Below are positions 1 to 10,152 of a DNA stretch of 64,000 nucleotides, piece after piece. The notes beneath the pieces were generated by a model. The model saw only the letters and a program-made list of their open reading frames with translations, made no database searches and was not told the DNA's origin. This DNA comes from Ixodes scapularis (Eukaryota > Arthropoda > Arachnida > Ixodida > Ixodidae). Numbering within the stretch: position 1 is the first letter of the stretch; each line of letters opens with the position of its first letter. The stretch covers positions 44,766,745 to 44,830,744 of the forward strand of contig NW_024609837.1 of assembly GCF_016920785.2 (NCBI RefSeq). The letters are read 5' to 3'. Made by a program: the position numbers and the translations under genes.

Positions 1-17
1 GCCCAAATCCGGTCCTG

Positions 18-868
18 TTAGGGAGTTTTAGCGAGTCGTTTTTCAAGCACACGGTTCCGAAATCACGAACGGTACAGCTGGTCCGTTCCGTGAAACCGTA
101 CGTCAAATTTGACACACTTTAGCGAATCGTGAAAGTGGCGCGACCGTGCAAACGATGATGATGATCGTGCTTAATGGTGGCGCCATCTTCTAGTAAACAT
201 GTGAAACATTCTGCAACGTGTAAATCAGTGGCGACGGTGGCGGACACCGTGGTGGCGGTTCGTGTTTCTGGTGTACGACTGATGTAAACAAGACGGCCGA
301 CGCAACATTTGCAGGTCGGAATTTCAAGAACTGCGAAGCTAGATAGAGTAAAAAGTGTCCGAACAACCGTAAAGGTATGTGGTGTGTCTCCGTCATCTTC
401 AACTTGAACGATCGTTCACGTTGTGTGCCGTCGAACCAAATAATTTCGTCTGCTCGCGGTCGCCACGGCAGCTAGTCTGCCCGCAGATCGCAAAAATTTA
501 CTAGCATGCGCAGTTTTCAGCATTCACGATCGCTTACCACTGTGAGCAGTCCTCGAAATGATTTGGTTCAACCTCTCAAATGAAGCAGACTTAAACAGGA
601 CGGCAAATCGCCTCCCGCTGTCCTAAGCCTAACGTTTGGCTGGGTCGGCGTAGGTGGTCGCCGAACCGACCGCCATCTCTTTTTTTAACCGAGTCGTGAA
701 CGGTGCTGGCTGCGTTGCGGTGACGACTGCAGCGGCCAGAATCGGAGAAACGAACGAGAAGAGCCTCCCGACTTCCCGAACGACTCGCGCGCGCATGCGC
801 AGTGGCGTCGCGGATACGTTCGAAGGCGAACCGTTCGTGTGGAAACGACCTGCTAAAACTCCCATTGT
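18..868. mobile_element. TIR element, GGGAGTTTTAG family (long copy)
   Basis: The left end reads GGGAGTTTTAGCGAGTCGTT and the right end, read on the other strand, reads GGGAGTTTTAGCAGGTCGTT, so the stretch is closed by terminal inverted repeats of about 20 bp. The same terminus closes two much shorter copies at 53632-53778 and 60983-61128. The interior has no credible coding frame, so this looks like a non-autonomous DNA transposon. Exact edges and target duplication are not resolved because the left end is close to the window edge. Confidence 0.55.
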
Positions 869-1845
869 CACGAATGAAGGTGACGAGGGGACGAACAGTG
901 AACTCAAAATAAAAGTTTAATCGGCGAACTTGTGCTAAACAAAATAAAAGGCCAGCGTTGAAGCAGCAGAAACGCGCGAGGCGATTTGGCGGCGTAACAG
1001 CAAGCGAGAGCGAGACTGACTCGACAATGTCGCGGGCCGTTCCTTATCTGAAGTGTGTCGGCATCTGGAATGTTAGGAAAAGAAGCTTCGAGCGTCGCGG
1101 GCTCGGGGCGAGAATGAACATGCATTTTCGAGAGCAGGAAACAAGGACGAAATTATAAAAGTTACGCTTCAAGCAAGAACAAGCACGAATATTCTGAAAA
1201 TGCGTGACCGAGCGTTGTTTGATCGCCTTTGCGGGCGGCAATATTTTGAGGAAGAATGTTGCCGACCTCAAGCCGCCAGTGTAGCCGCTCGCTCACAAGC
1301 TTCTGCGTCGCTTTTCCCATACATCTCATTAATACCTATTTTCCATGGACTTCCAATACCTATTTTACATGAAATTTCCAGGACTCTACAAACACGACTA
1401 AGCTCGTGGCTTAAGGATATGCTTGGGAGTACCATCCGCTTGTAAACTATCTAAGGGAAAGAACCGCTGCACGAATGCGTGCTACACATATGTCCAACCA
1501 AGACACCTGTACCCAATATTATTTTTGGAAGTACGATGATACTTGTGCACCCTGAACGATCACAAAACCCGAATCCAAACGAATATTCAAAACCCGAAGA
1601 AAAAATCAACTGTGCCACCTTTAGACGCAATGCAAATGACTCTGGGTCATCTAAAGAGGAAATGTAAAAAAATGGCACGTTTATGCGTACAGACGGATTC
1701 GTTACGGAAAAGGGTTGTGCGTTTGTCTTCTACATGCCTGACCTAAACGTACGCGAGTCATACCGCCTCTCTCACCAAACTTTGTCAACTACGTTAGGTA
1801 TGCATGCATTCTTTCTGCTTTTTTTATTAGGCAAATGAATTGTGC
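869..1845. other. Unassigned sequence
   Basis: I see no convincing gene, repeat boundary or RNA here. Open frames are short, occur on both strands and lack recognisable motifs. The stretch ends where the RNase H-like remnant begins. Confidence 0.4.
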
Positions 1846-2640
1846 TCAAGTATGTGTGGTCTGTACAGACTCCAAAGCTGCCCTTGTCTACTTACAAGTC
1901 GTGAACACACCTGGACAGAGGAGGGACACAACATCGTATGTCAATAGATTCCCGGGAACTGCTGCATTCACGGAAATGAAACAGCTGAAAAACTTGTTAC
2001 GCTAGGACATAACAGCGTGGAGTTACAAGTGGTTTCAATTTCACGGTGTGATATGCGCTTTATAATCAAAGACCTACACGGGCGCTTATGCAATGTCGCC
2101 TGGCTCAACGAGCATGCCCAAATGTCTCTTTTTTACGCCATACGTCCTCATCGAACTTTCCAAGCGAAACAGACTTGCCAAGGAATAAGGGCCCATTAAA
2201 TCACAGGCTCCGGCTGAATGTCGCATTTACGGAGAAAACATGATTGCGCTTTGAAGCACGCTCTGTGGTGTCTGTTCTTCCTATGTCCCTGTCTTCAAAG
2301 CGCAATCATGTTTTATAACGTACCCTACCAACTTGCCCAACAATCAGCACTTGTCAATCTAATTACGGAGGAGTTTCTTTTAAAGATACGTCGAGCACCA
2401 TCATCAGGCTGCGCCTGCGGTCTCGCAGTCAAAGATGTCGAATATCTTACACTTGACTGTGGACGTTTATCAAGGAAGCGAGCGACTATACGCCTGCAGC
2501 AGCGGCTTCGAGTAACACAAAATCGACCGGTCACACTTTCAAAGGTGCTGGGACCATGGTCGTCTCCGGCAATACAGAAAAGCGGCTGCAGCGCATGCTG
2601 TTCGAGACTTTCTCACCAAAACTGACATCGCACAAAACTA
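1846..2640 (+). pseudogene. Decayed LINE 3' end: RNase H and C-terminal zinc motif
   Basis: A broken reading frame carries an RNase H-like piece (TDSKAAL near 1868, then residues resembling PG-C-IHGNETA near 1950-1990) and, further on, a Cys-rich C-terminal block (CACGLAVKDVEYLTLDCGRLS at 2419-2480). This order, RNase H followed by a C-terminal Cys/His knuckle with an E/K-DVE-L-C signature, is known from I/Jockey/R1-type LINEs whose ORF2 contains RNase H. Several frame changes and stops show it is dead. Clade assignment is an inference. Its normal 3' continuation reappears after an inverted segment at about 3197. Confidence 0.6.
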
Positions 2641-3196
2641 TTTTTAGGCGACAAGAACTGTTTAGATAATTGAAAAGGAGTACGTATATCCATGATTGTG
2701 TATCGGTTTGTCTAAGTGCCTTATCTGCGTGGCATATCCGTACATTATCATTCCATGCTCTACGCTAAAATTACATACATGTTTTTTTGTTTTTTTTTTT
2801 ACAATCGGTACAGAGTAGACGGTACTGTGAAAACAGCGCTTCCTTGATAAACGTCCACAGTCAAGTGTAAGATATTCGACATCTTTGACTGCGAGACCGC
2901 AGGCGCAGTCTGATGATGGTGCTCGATGTATCTTCAAAAGAAACGTCTCCGTAATTATATTGAAAAGTGCTGATTGTTGGGCAAGTTGGTATGGTACGTT
3001 AGAAAACATGATTGCGCTTTGAAGACAGGGACATAAAAAGAACAAACACCACAGAGCGCAAGCGCTCTGTGGTGTCTGTTTTTCTTGTGTCCCTGTCTTC
3101 AAAGCGCAATCATGTTTTCTCCGTAAATGCGATATTCAGCCGGAGCCTGTGATTTAATGTGTCCTTATTCCTTGGAAAGTCTGTTTCTCTTGGAAA
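2155..3196. repeat. Large inverted duplication inside the LINE remnant
   Basis: The + arm (about 2155-2490) is repeated in reverse at about 2840-3196: the coding block with the Cys motif, the segment 'catgattgcgctttgaag' and the flank 'cagacttgccaaggaataa' all reappear in opposite order and orientation. Two tiny junction inversions near 2217-2310 and 3005-3110 repeat the same 'cattgcgctttgaag' words. This would fold into a long hairpin. It may reflect twin-priming or a later rearrangement. Confidence 0.65.
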
Positions 3197-3514
3197 GTTC
3201 AGAAAGTTCAGCTTCTCCTGGGCCCCTGGGATAGTGAAGCCTGTGCCATGACAACAACGAACGCCCTCCTAGGCTTCCTTAGAGCAACAGACCTCGACAA
3301 GAGACTCTAACATGTGGCACTGAACTCTATCATGCGTCTATTTTATATGTATGTTTAATTTGCAAGTGTGATTTGTTTTATTGTTCTTACTCTTTTTTTC
3401 TTCTTCTATGTCTGTCATACCCCTACCCCATCCCCACCAGAGTAGCCAGTCAGGAGAGTATCTCCAGGCTAATTTCTCTGGCTTCCTTTTTTCTTCCTAA
3501 AAAAAAAAAAAAAA
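3197..3514 (+). mobile_element. LINE 3' end and 3' UTR with poly(A)
   Basis: The frame resumes with residues LLGFLRATDLDKRL just before a stop near 3310, followed by a non-coding tail ending at an A-run (3500-3514). This is the 3' terminus of the same LINE whose RNase H piece starts at 1846, on the + strand. Confidence 0.55.
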
Positions 3515-3544
3515 CTTTATGTCGTGTGACCTACAAACAAATTC

Positions 3545-3645
3545 AGTTTCCCCGCTATATTTAGCGGAAGCGTTGACGGCACGTGACAACAAATGTAACT
3601 CAGTTTACCCGCTAAATATAGCGAGAAAACCAAAATGAAGCATGC
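3545..3645. repeat. Palindromic (C)CCGCTAWATWTAGCGG motifs
   Basis: Two near-palindromes of the form CCGCTATATTTAGCGG and CCGCTAAATATAGCG occur here, spaced by a CACGTG-containing segment. The same palindrome is strongly repeated at 60330-60640 beside another copy of the palindrome-array family, so these words appear to travel with that family. Confidence 0.5.
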
Positions 3646-3939
3646 TTTTAAGCGGGCGCCCCGTTCACAATACACTCAGGCGCAAGCTTAAATGGGCGAT
3701 GCAACATTTTTGTAAGTTTGCGCAAATACCGTCTAGAACGGATCCCTGACGTTAATGACCTATGAAACACGCGTTCGTTTTTCACCCCACGCAATAAAAG
3801 TGCCAGAACAAAAAGCTGCTTACAACTCCCTGTAACGCCGAATTAGAGCGCAGCTGTTGAGGAGGAGGAGGGAAGGGCACTGGGGGGGGTTAAACTAACC
3901 AGGGGGGGTCACGTGACCTTGAGGGTCACGTGACCCCCA

Positions 3940-4530
3940 ATGCCGATGACGTCATCACTGACGTCACTGATGACGTCATCAGTGACGATGACGATGCGGG
4001 TACCGATGACGTCATTAGTGACGTCACTGATGACTTCACCAGTGATGATGACGATGACGATGCGAATGTATGTGACGTCATCAGTGACGTCACTGATGAC
4101 GTCATCAGTGATGATGACGATGACGATTCGGATGTGGGTAACGTCATCAGTGATGATGACGATGACGATGCGGATGCCGGTGACGTCATCAGTGATGATG
4201 ACGATGACGATGCGGATGCCGGTGACGTCATCAGTGACGTTGACGATGACGATGTGGATGCCGGTGACGACATCAGTGACGTCACTGATGACGTCATCAG
4301 TGATGATGACGATGACGATGCGGATGTCGGTAACGTCATCAGTGATGATGACGATGACGATGTGGATGCCGGTGACATCAGTGATGATGACGATGACGAT
4401 GTGGATGCCGGTGACGTCATCAGTGATGATGACGATGTGGATGCCGGTGACGTCATTAGTGATGATGACGTCATCAGTGATGATGACGATGACGATGTGG
4501 ATGCCGGTGACGTCATCAGTGACGATGACC
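3940..4530. repeat. TGACGTCA / GATGACGATG tandem array
   Basis: Roughly 590 bp consist of variants of a unit GTGACGTCATCAGTGATGATGACGATG with inserts such as CGGATGCCG. The unit contains the 8-bp palindrome TGACGTCA, which is the consensus cAMP-response element bound by CREB/ATF bZIP proteins. More than ten exact copies are present. All six frames stay open because the unit length and composition avoid stops, so open frames here are not evidence of coding. Confidence 0.85.
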
Positions 4531-4534
4531 TCAT

Positions 4535-4790
4535 TGGGGGTCACGCGACATCGGCGGGGGTCACGTGACCTCAGGGGAGTCACGTGACTTCGGGGGGTCA
4601 CGTGACCTCGGGGGGGTCACGTGCCCCCCACGAGGTCACGTGACCCCGGTGGGGGGCTCGCGCGGTGCATTATGGGACATTTCCCATGATGCACCGGGGT
4701 CACGTGACCTCGGGGGGGTCACGTGCCCCCCACGAGGTCACGTGACCCCGGTGGGGGCTCGCGCGGTGCATTATGGGACATTTCCCATGA
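4535..4790. repeat. GTCACGTGAC (E-box palindrome) array
   Basis: Repeated GGGGTCACGTGACC-like units contain CACGTG within the 10-bp palindrome GTCACGTGAC; one more cluster sits at 3908-3935 on the other side of the TGACGTCA array. CACGTG is the core site of bHLH-zip factors. The same words make up most of the copy at 45866-46588. Confidence 0.85.
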
Positions 4791-4800
4791 TGCACCGCGC
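4761..4800. repeat. 40-bp hairpin unit GCGCGGTGCAT...
   Basis: GCGCGGTGCATtATGGGA and its inverted partner TCCCATgATGCACCGCGC flank a 4-base centre. The unit is also present at about 4660-4696 in this element and at 43576-43615 in copy B, so it is a conserved internal part of the family. Confidence 0.75.
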
Positions 4801-5365
4801 GGTTACGCCGACGCCGACGCCGACGGCGACGGCGACGCTGACGCCGCTCAAGCCGGAAACGGGCCCCTAAGAGCTGCGCTCTAAAAAATTAAAAGAAAAA
4901 CGAGCAGCGTTCACCCTTTCATCTCGCAGCCAGAACAAGTGGCCACGTGATCTGGAGCCGATTATATGCCGCCAATGCTGATCATAGCCACGCGCTGGGG
5001 TTGGCAAAGTACAGGATACGCGCTGAGTTCCAGACAATGTTATGGCTCGGCTATTGTCGTCGTTGCAGCGATTGGACACGGGCCACTACCCGAATGCTTC
5101 TCGAGCTGGTAATTATCACCTACCCAAATCGAGTGTCCACGCAATGCTCGGGTCCAATCTATGAACCGCATTCAAATATCGTCACTTGGGTGTACTGCGA
5201 TCCCCACGTTACGTCATCAAATTTTGCAAAGGAGAGATTGAATAAAAATTACCGCATTTGTCCTTGAAATTACACCGCAACAAAGGAGTTTTTTGGCCAG
5301 TGGCGTTGCGTGCGAGTATCCTTGAGTCCCACTAGTGCCAGTAAGCTCGTGTAAAGTGAAAAACA

Positions 5366-5753
5366 TTCTAATTGAATATAGTTGCACAGCACCTTTAATA
5401 GACACTTTCCGAAATTCAGTGCCATCTGGTGGTTCGTAAAGCAGTTAAGGTTTTGCCATATCAGTGGCGGAAATGAACTTGTATCGGCACCGTCACTTTT
5501 GCAAGTCAACGGCACGCGAGGAATTGTTCGGTGTGAGTTCTTCCTCGATCACTTTCAACAGGAAGTATTCACTGGCGGCCATAGCTGTGTGCGCGACTGC
5601 TGAGCGCGTGCTGATAGCGAGCTTCCACAGTTCTTTTGCAACGGGCATTCCGCACCCTCAAAATTGCCGGTCTTAGGAGCTTATTAATGTGGGCTCGTTT
5701 CGAGCATGCGCTCTAGACAGCACCCACAAATATGGCGCCCAAAGAATACTCCT
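5366..5753. other. Mostly unassigned; block A (5560-5753) recurs inverted at 39195
   Basis: No gene is visible. From about 5560 the sequence (shared words 'tgtgcgcg', 'gagcttccacagttctttt' as reverse complement) matches 39195-39376 in opposite orientation, while the adjoining block 5754-5972 matches 39377-39589 in the same orientation. Confidence 0.5.
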
Positions 5754-5972
5754 TATAGACCGATTTCACTAAACGTTCGGCGCATGCGTGACGCCGACAT
5801 AACTTTAGTTCTCAGGAGGCAAACAGCCGTGCACGCGAGGGCTCGTGCCTTCCCGTGCTTTACACACGCAGTGCCCTCAGCGAGGTTATCGCACGTGCAA
5901 AAAGAATAAAGTTCCCTCGATGCATTGCGGCAGCGGTGGCGTAGTCAAACTGACTGGTGAGATCGGTCTATT
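5754..5972. mobile_element. MITE-like block B, TATAGACCGAT ends
   Basis: It starts TATAGACCGATTTCAC and ends GTGAGATCGGTCTAT, a short terminal inverted repeat. A second copy occupies 39377-39589, ending GGTGATATCGGTCTATA. The body is about 215 bp and non-coding. Target duplication was not identified. Confidence 0.55.
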
Positions 5973-7001
5973 CGATGGTGACCACGAACCCGCATTCAGA
6001 ACAAAGCTCCAACCCACTCAGATGCTTCAAGAAAATTCTATACGCCAAAGTGCTTTAAAGCCGATTGTGTGCTGCCCACAGATTGACTGAATCTGAATTA
6101 TTAGAAATAAACGCTTACGCAGCTCTTGTGTTCCATTCCTACGTCGCGACGTACTGACCCCCGAATGTACAGGCCTCGCATCATCCACTTAGGAACATCT
6201 TCAACGTCTTCCTTTATCAGTCACGAGAAGGCCGCCATTGGTATATGGCACAGATGCCGTTCCATAGATGATGATAGTGATGAAAGTGGCCAGACTGAAT
6301 TTCGGAAAGGGTCTATAGCAAGCTTCAGAGGCCCCGAAAGTGTGGTACGCGGAACAAGGTAACGTTTTGCTGAAAGTTCCCCATACTTGCACTCCCGAAC
6401 CGCCAGTGCTCAGCGTGGACGCGACTGCGATTTTCAGTAGAAGTGCAATGTCGTCCATGCATTAAAATAACGCAACGGCGATTTTCAACGCATGAAGACA
6501 TTGCACACTAACGGGAGGTGCACATAACAGACGGAAGGCCCCAGCAAGGTGCGCAACGATCGCCGGCAACTTGCTGCTTGCAACGCGTGACCATTTCTCG
6601 GCAAAGGTCAGTGCACGAGACATCTCTTGCCGAGGCGAGGCAAGCGGATACGACCTGTCGAAGACCGCTCGTGTCGTGTCCTCAGAATAAAACGAATCTA
6701 AAATATTACCCTAAACCAAAAAAATATTTTTTTTTTTGTGCTGAAGTTACAGCTTTTCGTTTGCGAAATAAACATTGTTTCTGTATTTTGGCGGCATTGC
6801 AAACGCGAGATGCTTGGGTTTTTGCGTCGGGGCTGAGGAAGGCTATTCTCAAACTCAATGCGTAACGGGCGCTAACGGTAGTGCTAAGTTTAGGGCTAGT
6901 GTGAGATAAAATTGCGTATAGCTTATTCTAAAACTCCGTATTGGTGGTATGCTTACACCGCGTCACTCTGAGGCACTGACTCGAGAAAAGTTATTATCGT
7001 C
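5973..7001. other. Unassigned sequence
   Basis: No gene or clear repeat boundary was recognised in this kilobase. Only short frames without motifs are present. Confidence 0.4.
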
Positions 7002-7143
7002 CAGAGATGGGAAGTATTTAATTTACAAGTATTTGAGATACGTGTTTAAAATGCCTCGAGTACTTTGCATGTCAGATTTAATTACATACTGTTGAATGAT
7101 TTTGTCAACTGCATTTAAATACTAAAGAATTGGCATTTCATAT

Positions 7144-9956
7144 TGCCGCGCGCAGGGGTCACGGACTTCTAGAACTTTCTCGTTTATTCTTGCTCCGGAC
7201 ATAACTTCTATCGTTTATCCCCGCTTATGTTGTTCTAGAAAGTGCGTGTTCATTCTCGCCCCGAGCGCGCTACGCTCGAACCTTCTCCGCCGAATCTTCG
7301 AGATAGTGACCTACTCTAGATAAGACGCCGCTCGCGACCTTGTCGAGTCAGTCTCGCCCCAGCGCCATACTTGGGTAGTAATTCAATTACAGTAATTAAA
7401 TTACTGTAATTTAATTACTTTTCCTGGTAATTTGTAATTGTTATAATTACTTTTGGCTAAAAGGAATTGTAATTGTAATTTAGTTACTTTCTAGCGTCAG
7501 TAATTGCTAAATTTCAGGCACAATTACAATTACTTTCGCAAGATTTTGCGGCGGCGGCGCTTTTCCCCCCTGGCCACGGAGACGACAGCACTGCCAAAGC
7601 GACAGGGGATAGAGTGTCTCCCAACCTGCTCAAAAAAGAAAAAAAGAGGGATGGGAAAGGGAGGCTGGGATAGAACGGAATGAAGGATTTTGTAGACTTT
7701 AAAACGATTTAATGAAGAATTTGAGAAATAATTTGATAAATGAGGGCGACATTCGCGTCCGTTTTTGTTCCTGTCGTAGTTCAATCTGACACTTCGTCTC
7801 GTTCGCTTCCTGTTGCTCCTGTTTCTAATGGTCTTTCTTATTTCTCATTCCCACACGGGGGCATCGGGGGTCGAAGTCGAGCTGGTTGGCTCCGATCACA
7901 TCATCCGGTCGAGGCGGGGAGGTTCGAGGCTCTCCTTACGCGTCTTCGCCGCTAGCATATTCACTTGCATATTTCAGTCAAGTTTGGGGACTTTTTTGTT
8001 CATGAAATTATTCTCTTTTCTTTATGAGTTTTTTACGTCCTTCTCTTCTATCTCGTATGCTGGTACCACTAACAGTAAGTTGTGCTACTCTAACATCGAG
8101 GCGAAGAAGCAAAGAAGCAGCAGGTCTCATTAACACGACGCACCCTGCCTTACTTCCAACTGTTGTTGCTACACTGCTCTTCCTTCTCCCAATCCTCGTC
8201 TGCCTTTTTGTATAAATCTTCATTATTTAGTGTTCGCTCTACCTAACCCTTTCAACCGTTCGTCAGCCTGATTATACGAGATTCCAAAACTTACAAACTG
8301 CGGCTTTAGACTGTAGGGAGCTTGTTTTTACATTTGTTGTTCGTTGAAGGCTTTTTTTTTTTTATAGAGGGCTTGACTTGCACTTTGTTTTTACACCTCT
8401 ATCATGACCCTCCACGCGTTGTCCTCTCGTCCTGGCCTGTGGAGCCGTTCCGAGGCGCGCAGTGCTGCTTTGCATTGAGAACCTGCAACAGTCTTGTCTA
8501 CAATGGGAAAGGAAAGGCTGCCGGGGCCTTGTTACGAAGAATTCTTTAAACAGATTAGCAGCAGTGTAAAAAATATAATTGTGAGGTGCAAAACTCTCCG
8601 CACCGTCTCTGAAAACAAATTCAACAAACCGAAAGGCGACCTCCAATTTGCGGAAACATTTGCAGGTTAGCAACTTTTTTGTCACTTTCAATAATACTTA
8701 GTTATAAAAAAAGTAATAATAATGGCTCGTCTATATCTTCCAGCTGAGACACGCTCAAGTATATCATGAAATTGAGGCGTCCAAGAGGCCGCAGTTCTGG
8801 AATAATTCGCGGATTCTAATTTTCGCGACGCGGTGGGGTAGCACTATAGATTCAAATGTGTTTACATTTTCCGGAATTGCTCGCGGGACTTATTTTTCGC
8901 GAATTGTAGGCGAATCGCGAAATTCGCACAAATAAAGTCGTTTACAGTGCATTATGAATTTTCGAGGTTGTTCTTGCTATGCTAAATTCAAATCGGTCTT
9001 CTTTATGAGACGCATGACATCGATACAATCATTGCTATCCTATTGATTAGCTGTATGACAATCCTAATTTATTATCTATATCAGGAGCTTTTTGGGTGTT
9101 AGCGTGCAGTGAATTAACCCAGAATCCCTGGCAATAGAGTTGCTGCTATTGTGACACTAATTTTGTGAAAGCGACCACAGTTCGCGTGCTACGGTTACCC
9201 ACATCCGGCATGTTACAAGTCCAAAGACAGGGAGAGGCAGCGAATCATCGTGGCTGAAATGTTTTCGTAAGTTGTCGTATTCTTTAAATGTTTGACTTCG
9301 TTTACAAGTTTCTCTTATTAGCTATTTTTACGTGAGTTTTATGATACCGTACTGCCGCATATTTGTTTTCTTGTATTATTTTTAAGTTTATTTTTTGTTG
9401 GTTTGACTTGGATATCGTTTGCATAAGCTCTAAGGAGATTCACACCGCACCTGTGAATTTTGTCGCCATTTATTTTTAGTTTTTGAGAATATAAGAATGC
9501 AGGAGTTCATTACTCCAAACTATTAAGTTCTATAATCCATTTAACAAATTTCATAAAAGGAAAGTACAATGCATGGCATTTATACAGCGGCCATATAACT
9601 CGTTTACAGTTATATGGCCCAAAGTGGGTAACTCTCAGAAATAAGTAATTGTAAAGTAATTGCATTACTCTTAAAAAGTAATTTGTAATTGCAATGAACT
9701 ACTTTCGCGTAGTAGTAATTGTAATTGTAGTTAAACTACTTTGGGAGCTAAGTAATTGTAATTGTAATTAAATTACATATTGAAAGTAATTTACCCATGT
9801 ATGCCCAGCACTCGATCTTGCGGTTTCGCCGACTTCGACGCCCGCGACGCTTTGTTATTATCTCTTGTACTCTTTTATTTTTGGCACAAGTTCGCCACAT
9901 TAAACGCTTATTTCTTCCTGTTTATTTCCTGTTCTTTTTGGTCACCACCCGTGACA
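7144..9956 (+). repeat. 5' LTR, interrupted
   Basis: The LTR is made of 7144-7365 (222 bp) plus 9812-9956 (145 bp), together 367 bp, the same length as the intact 3' LTR. The break coincides with the insertion at 7366-9803. The only base difference from the 3' LTR that I see is C at about 9927 versus T in 'aaacg(c/t)ttat'. Confidence 0.92.
7366..9803. mobile_element. hAT-like non-autonomous element inside the 5' LTR
   Basis: The empty site is known exactly from the 3' LTR. The insertion starts CATACTTGGGTAGTAATT and ends in inverted orientation CATACATGGGTAAATTAC, and it is flanked by CCCAGCGC (7358-7365) and CCCAGCAC (9804-9811), an 8-bp duplication with one change. Eight-bp duplications point to the hAT superfamily. 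Both subterminal regions are dense in TAATTAC/GTAATT words (7375-7520 and 9640-9785). The 2438-bp interior has no transposase-like frame. Confidence 0.8.
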
Positions 9957-9959
9957 TTT

Positions 9960-9975
9960 TGGTGGAGGTGCTGGG
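9960..9975 (+). promoter_or_regulatory. Candidate primer-binding site
   Basis: TGGTGGAGGTGCTGGG begins three bases after the 5' LTR. It starts with TGG, as expected for pairing to a tRNA CCA end, but I did not assign the tRNA. Confidence 0.5.
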
Positions 9976-10152
9976 TAGCGCATGCCCGTGCAGCGTTCCC
10001 CACCCAGGGTCCGCAGTGCAAGCCCGATTCCAAGCCCGGTGAGAAGACCACTCAACGCGGAACCTGAAACTCGGACCAGTTGCCGCACCCAAGGTCTACA
10101 CCCGGAATACGGACTTCTGCCACCCCGGACCAGGCAGCCAACGAGGCCGACG

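Larger units (their letters stand above)
3810..4890. mobile_element. Palindrome-array element, copy A
   Basis: One end reads ACAACTCCCTGTAACGCCGA then TTAGAGCGCAGCT; the other end carries a run of GACGCC/GACGGC triplet-pairs, then GGGCCCCTAAGAGCTGCGCTCT and an A-run. GAGCGCAGCT at the two ends is in opposite orientation, forming short TIRs. Between them lie a purine-rich block (GAGGAGGAGG), an array of TGACGTCA palindromes, arrays of GTCACGTGAC palindromes and two copies of a 40-bp hairpin. Three other copies at 43441, 45866 and 60142 share the ends but differ in the internal array. No protein is credible. I do not recognise a described family. Confidence 0.65.
3705..5365. repeat. Interspersed repeat R1, copy 1 (split by an insertion)
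   Basis: Bases 3705-3809 and 4891-5365 match, in the same order, a continuous stretch at 59520-60141. The right part shares long words such as 'gctggggttggcaaag' and 'gcagcgattgga'. In copy 2 the two parts are joined by only about 30 bp, so copy 1 is interrupted by the palindrome-array element at 3810-4890. No coding frame is credible. A more diverged relative lies at 41640-42570. Confidence 0.65.

Noticed and set aside
3909..4601. Long open frames on both strands over the TGACGTCA array
   Set aside because: Four overlapping frames of 200 residues or more are open at once, each a low-complexity repeat (Asp/Val/Ile, Ser/Thr/Met). This follows from the repeat unit and is not coding evidence.
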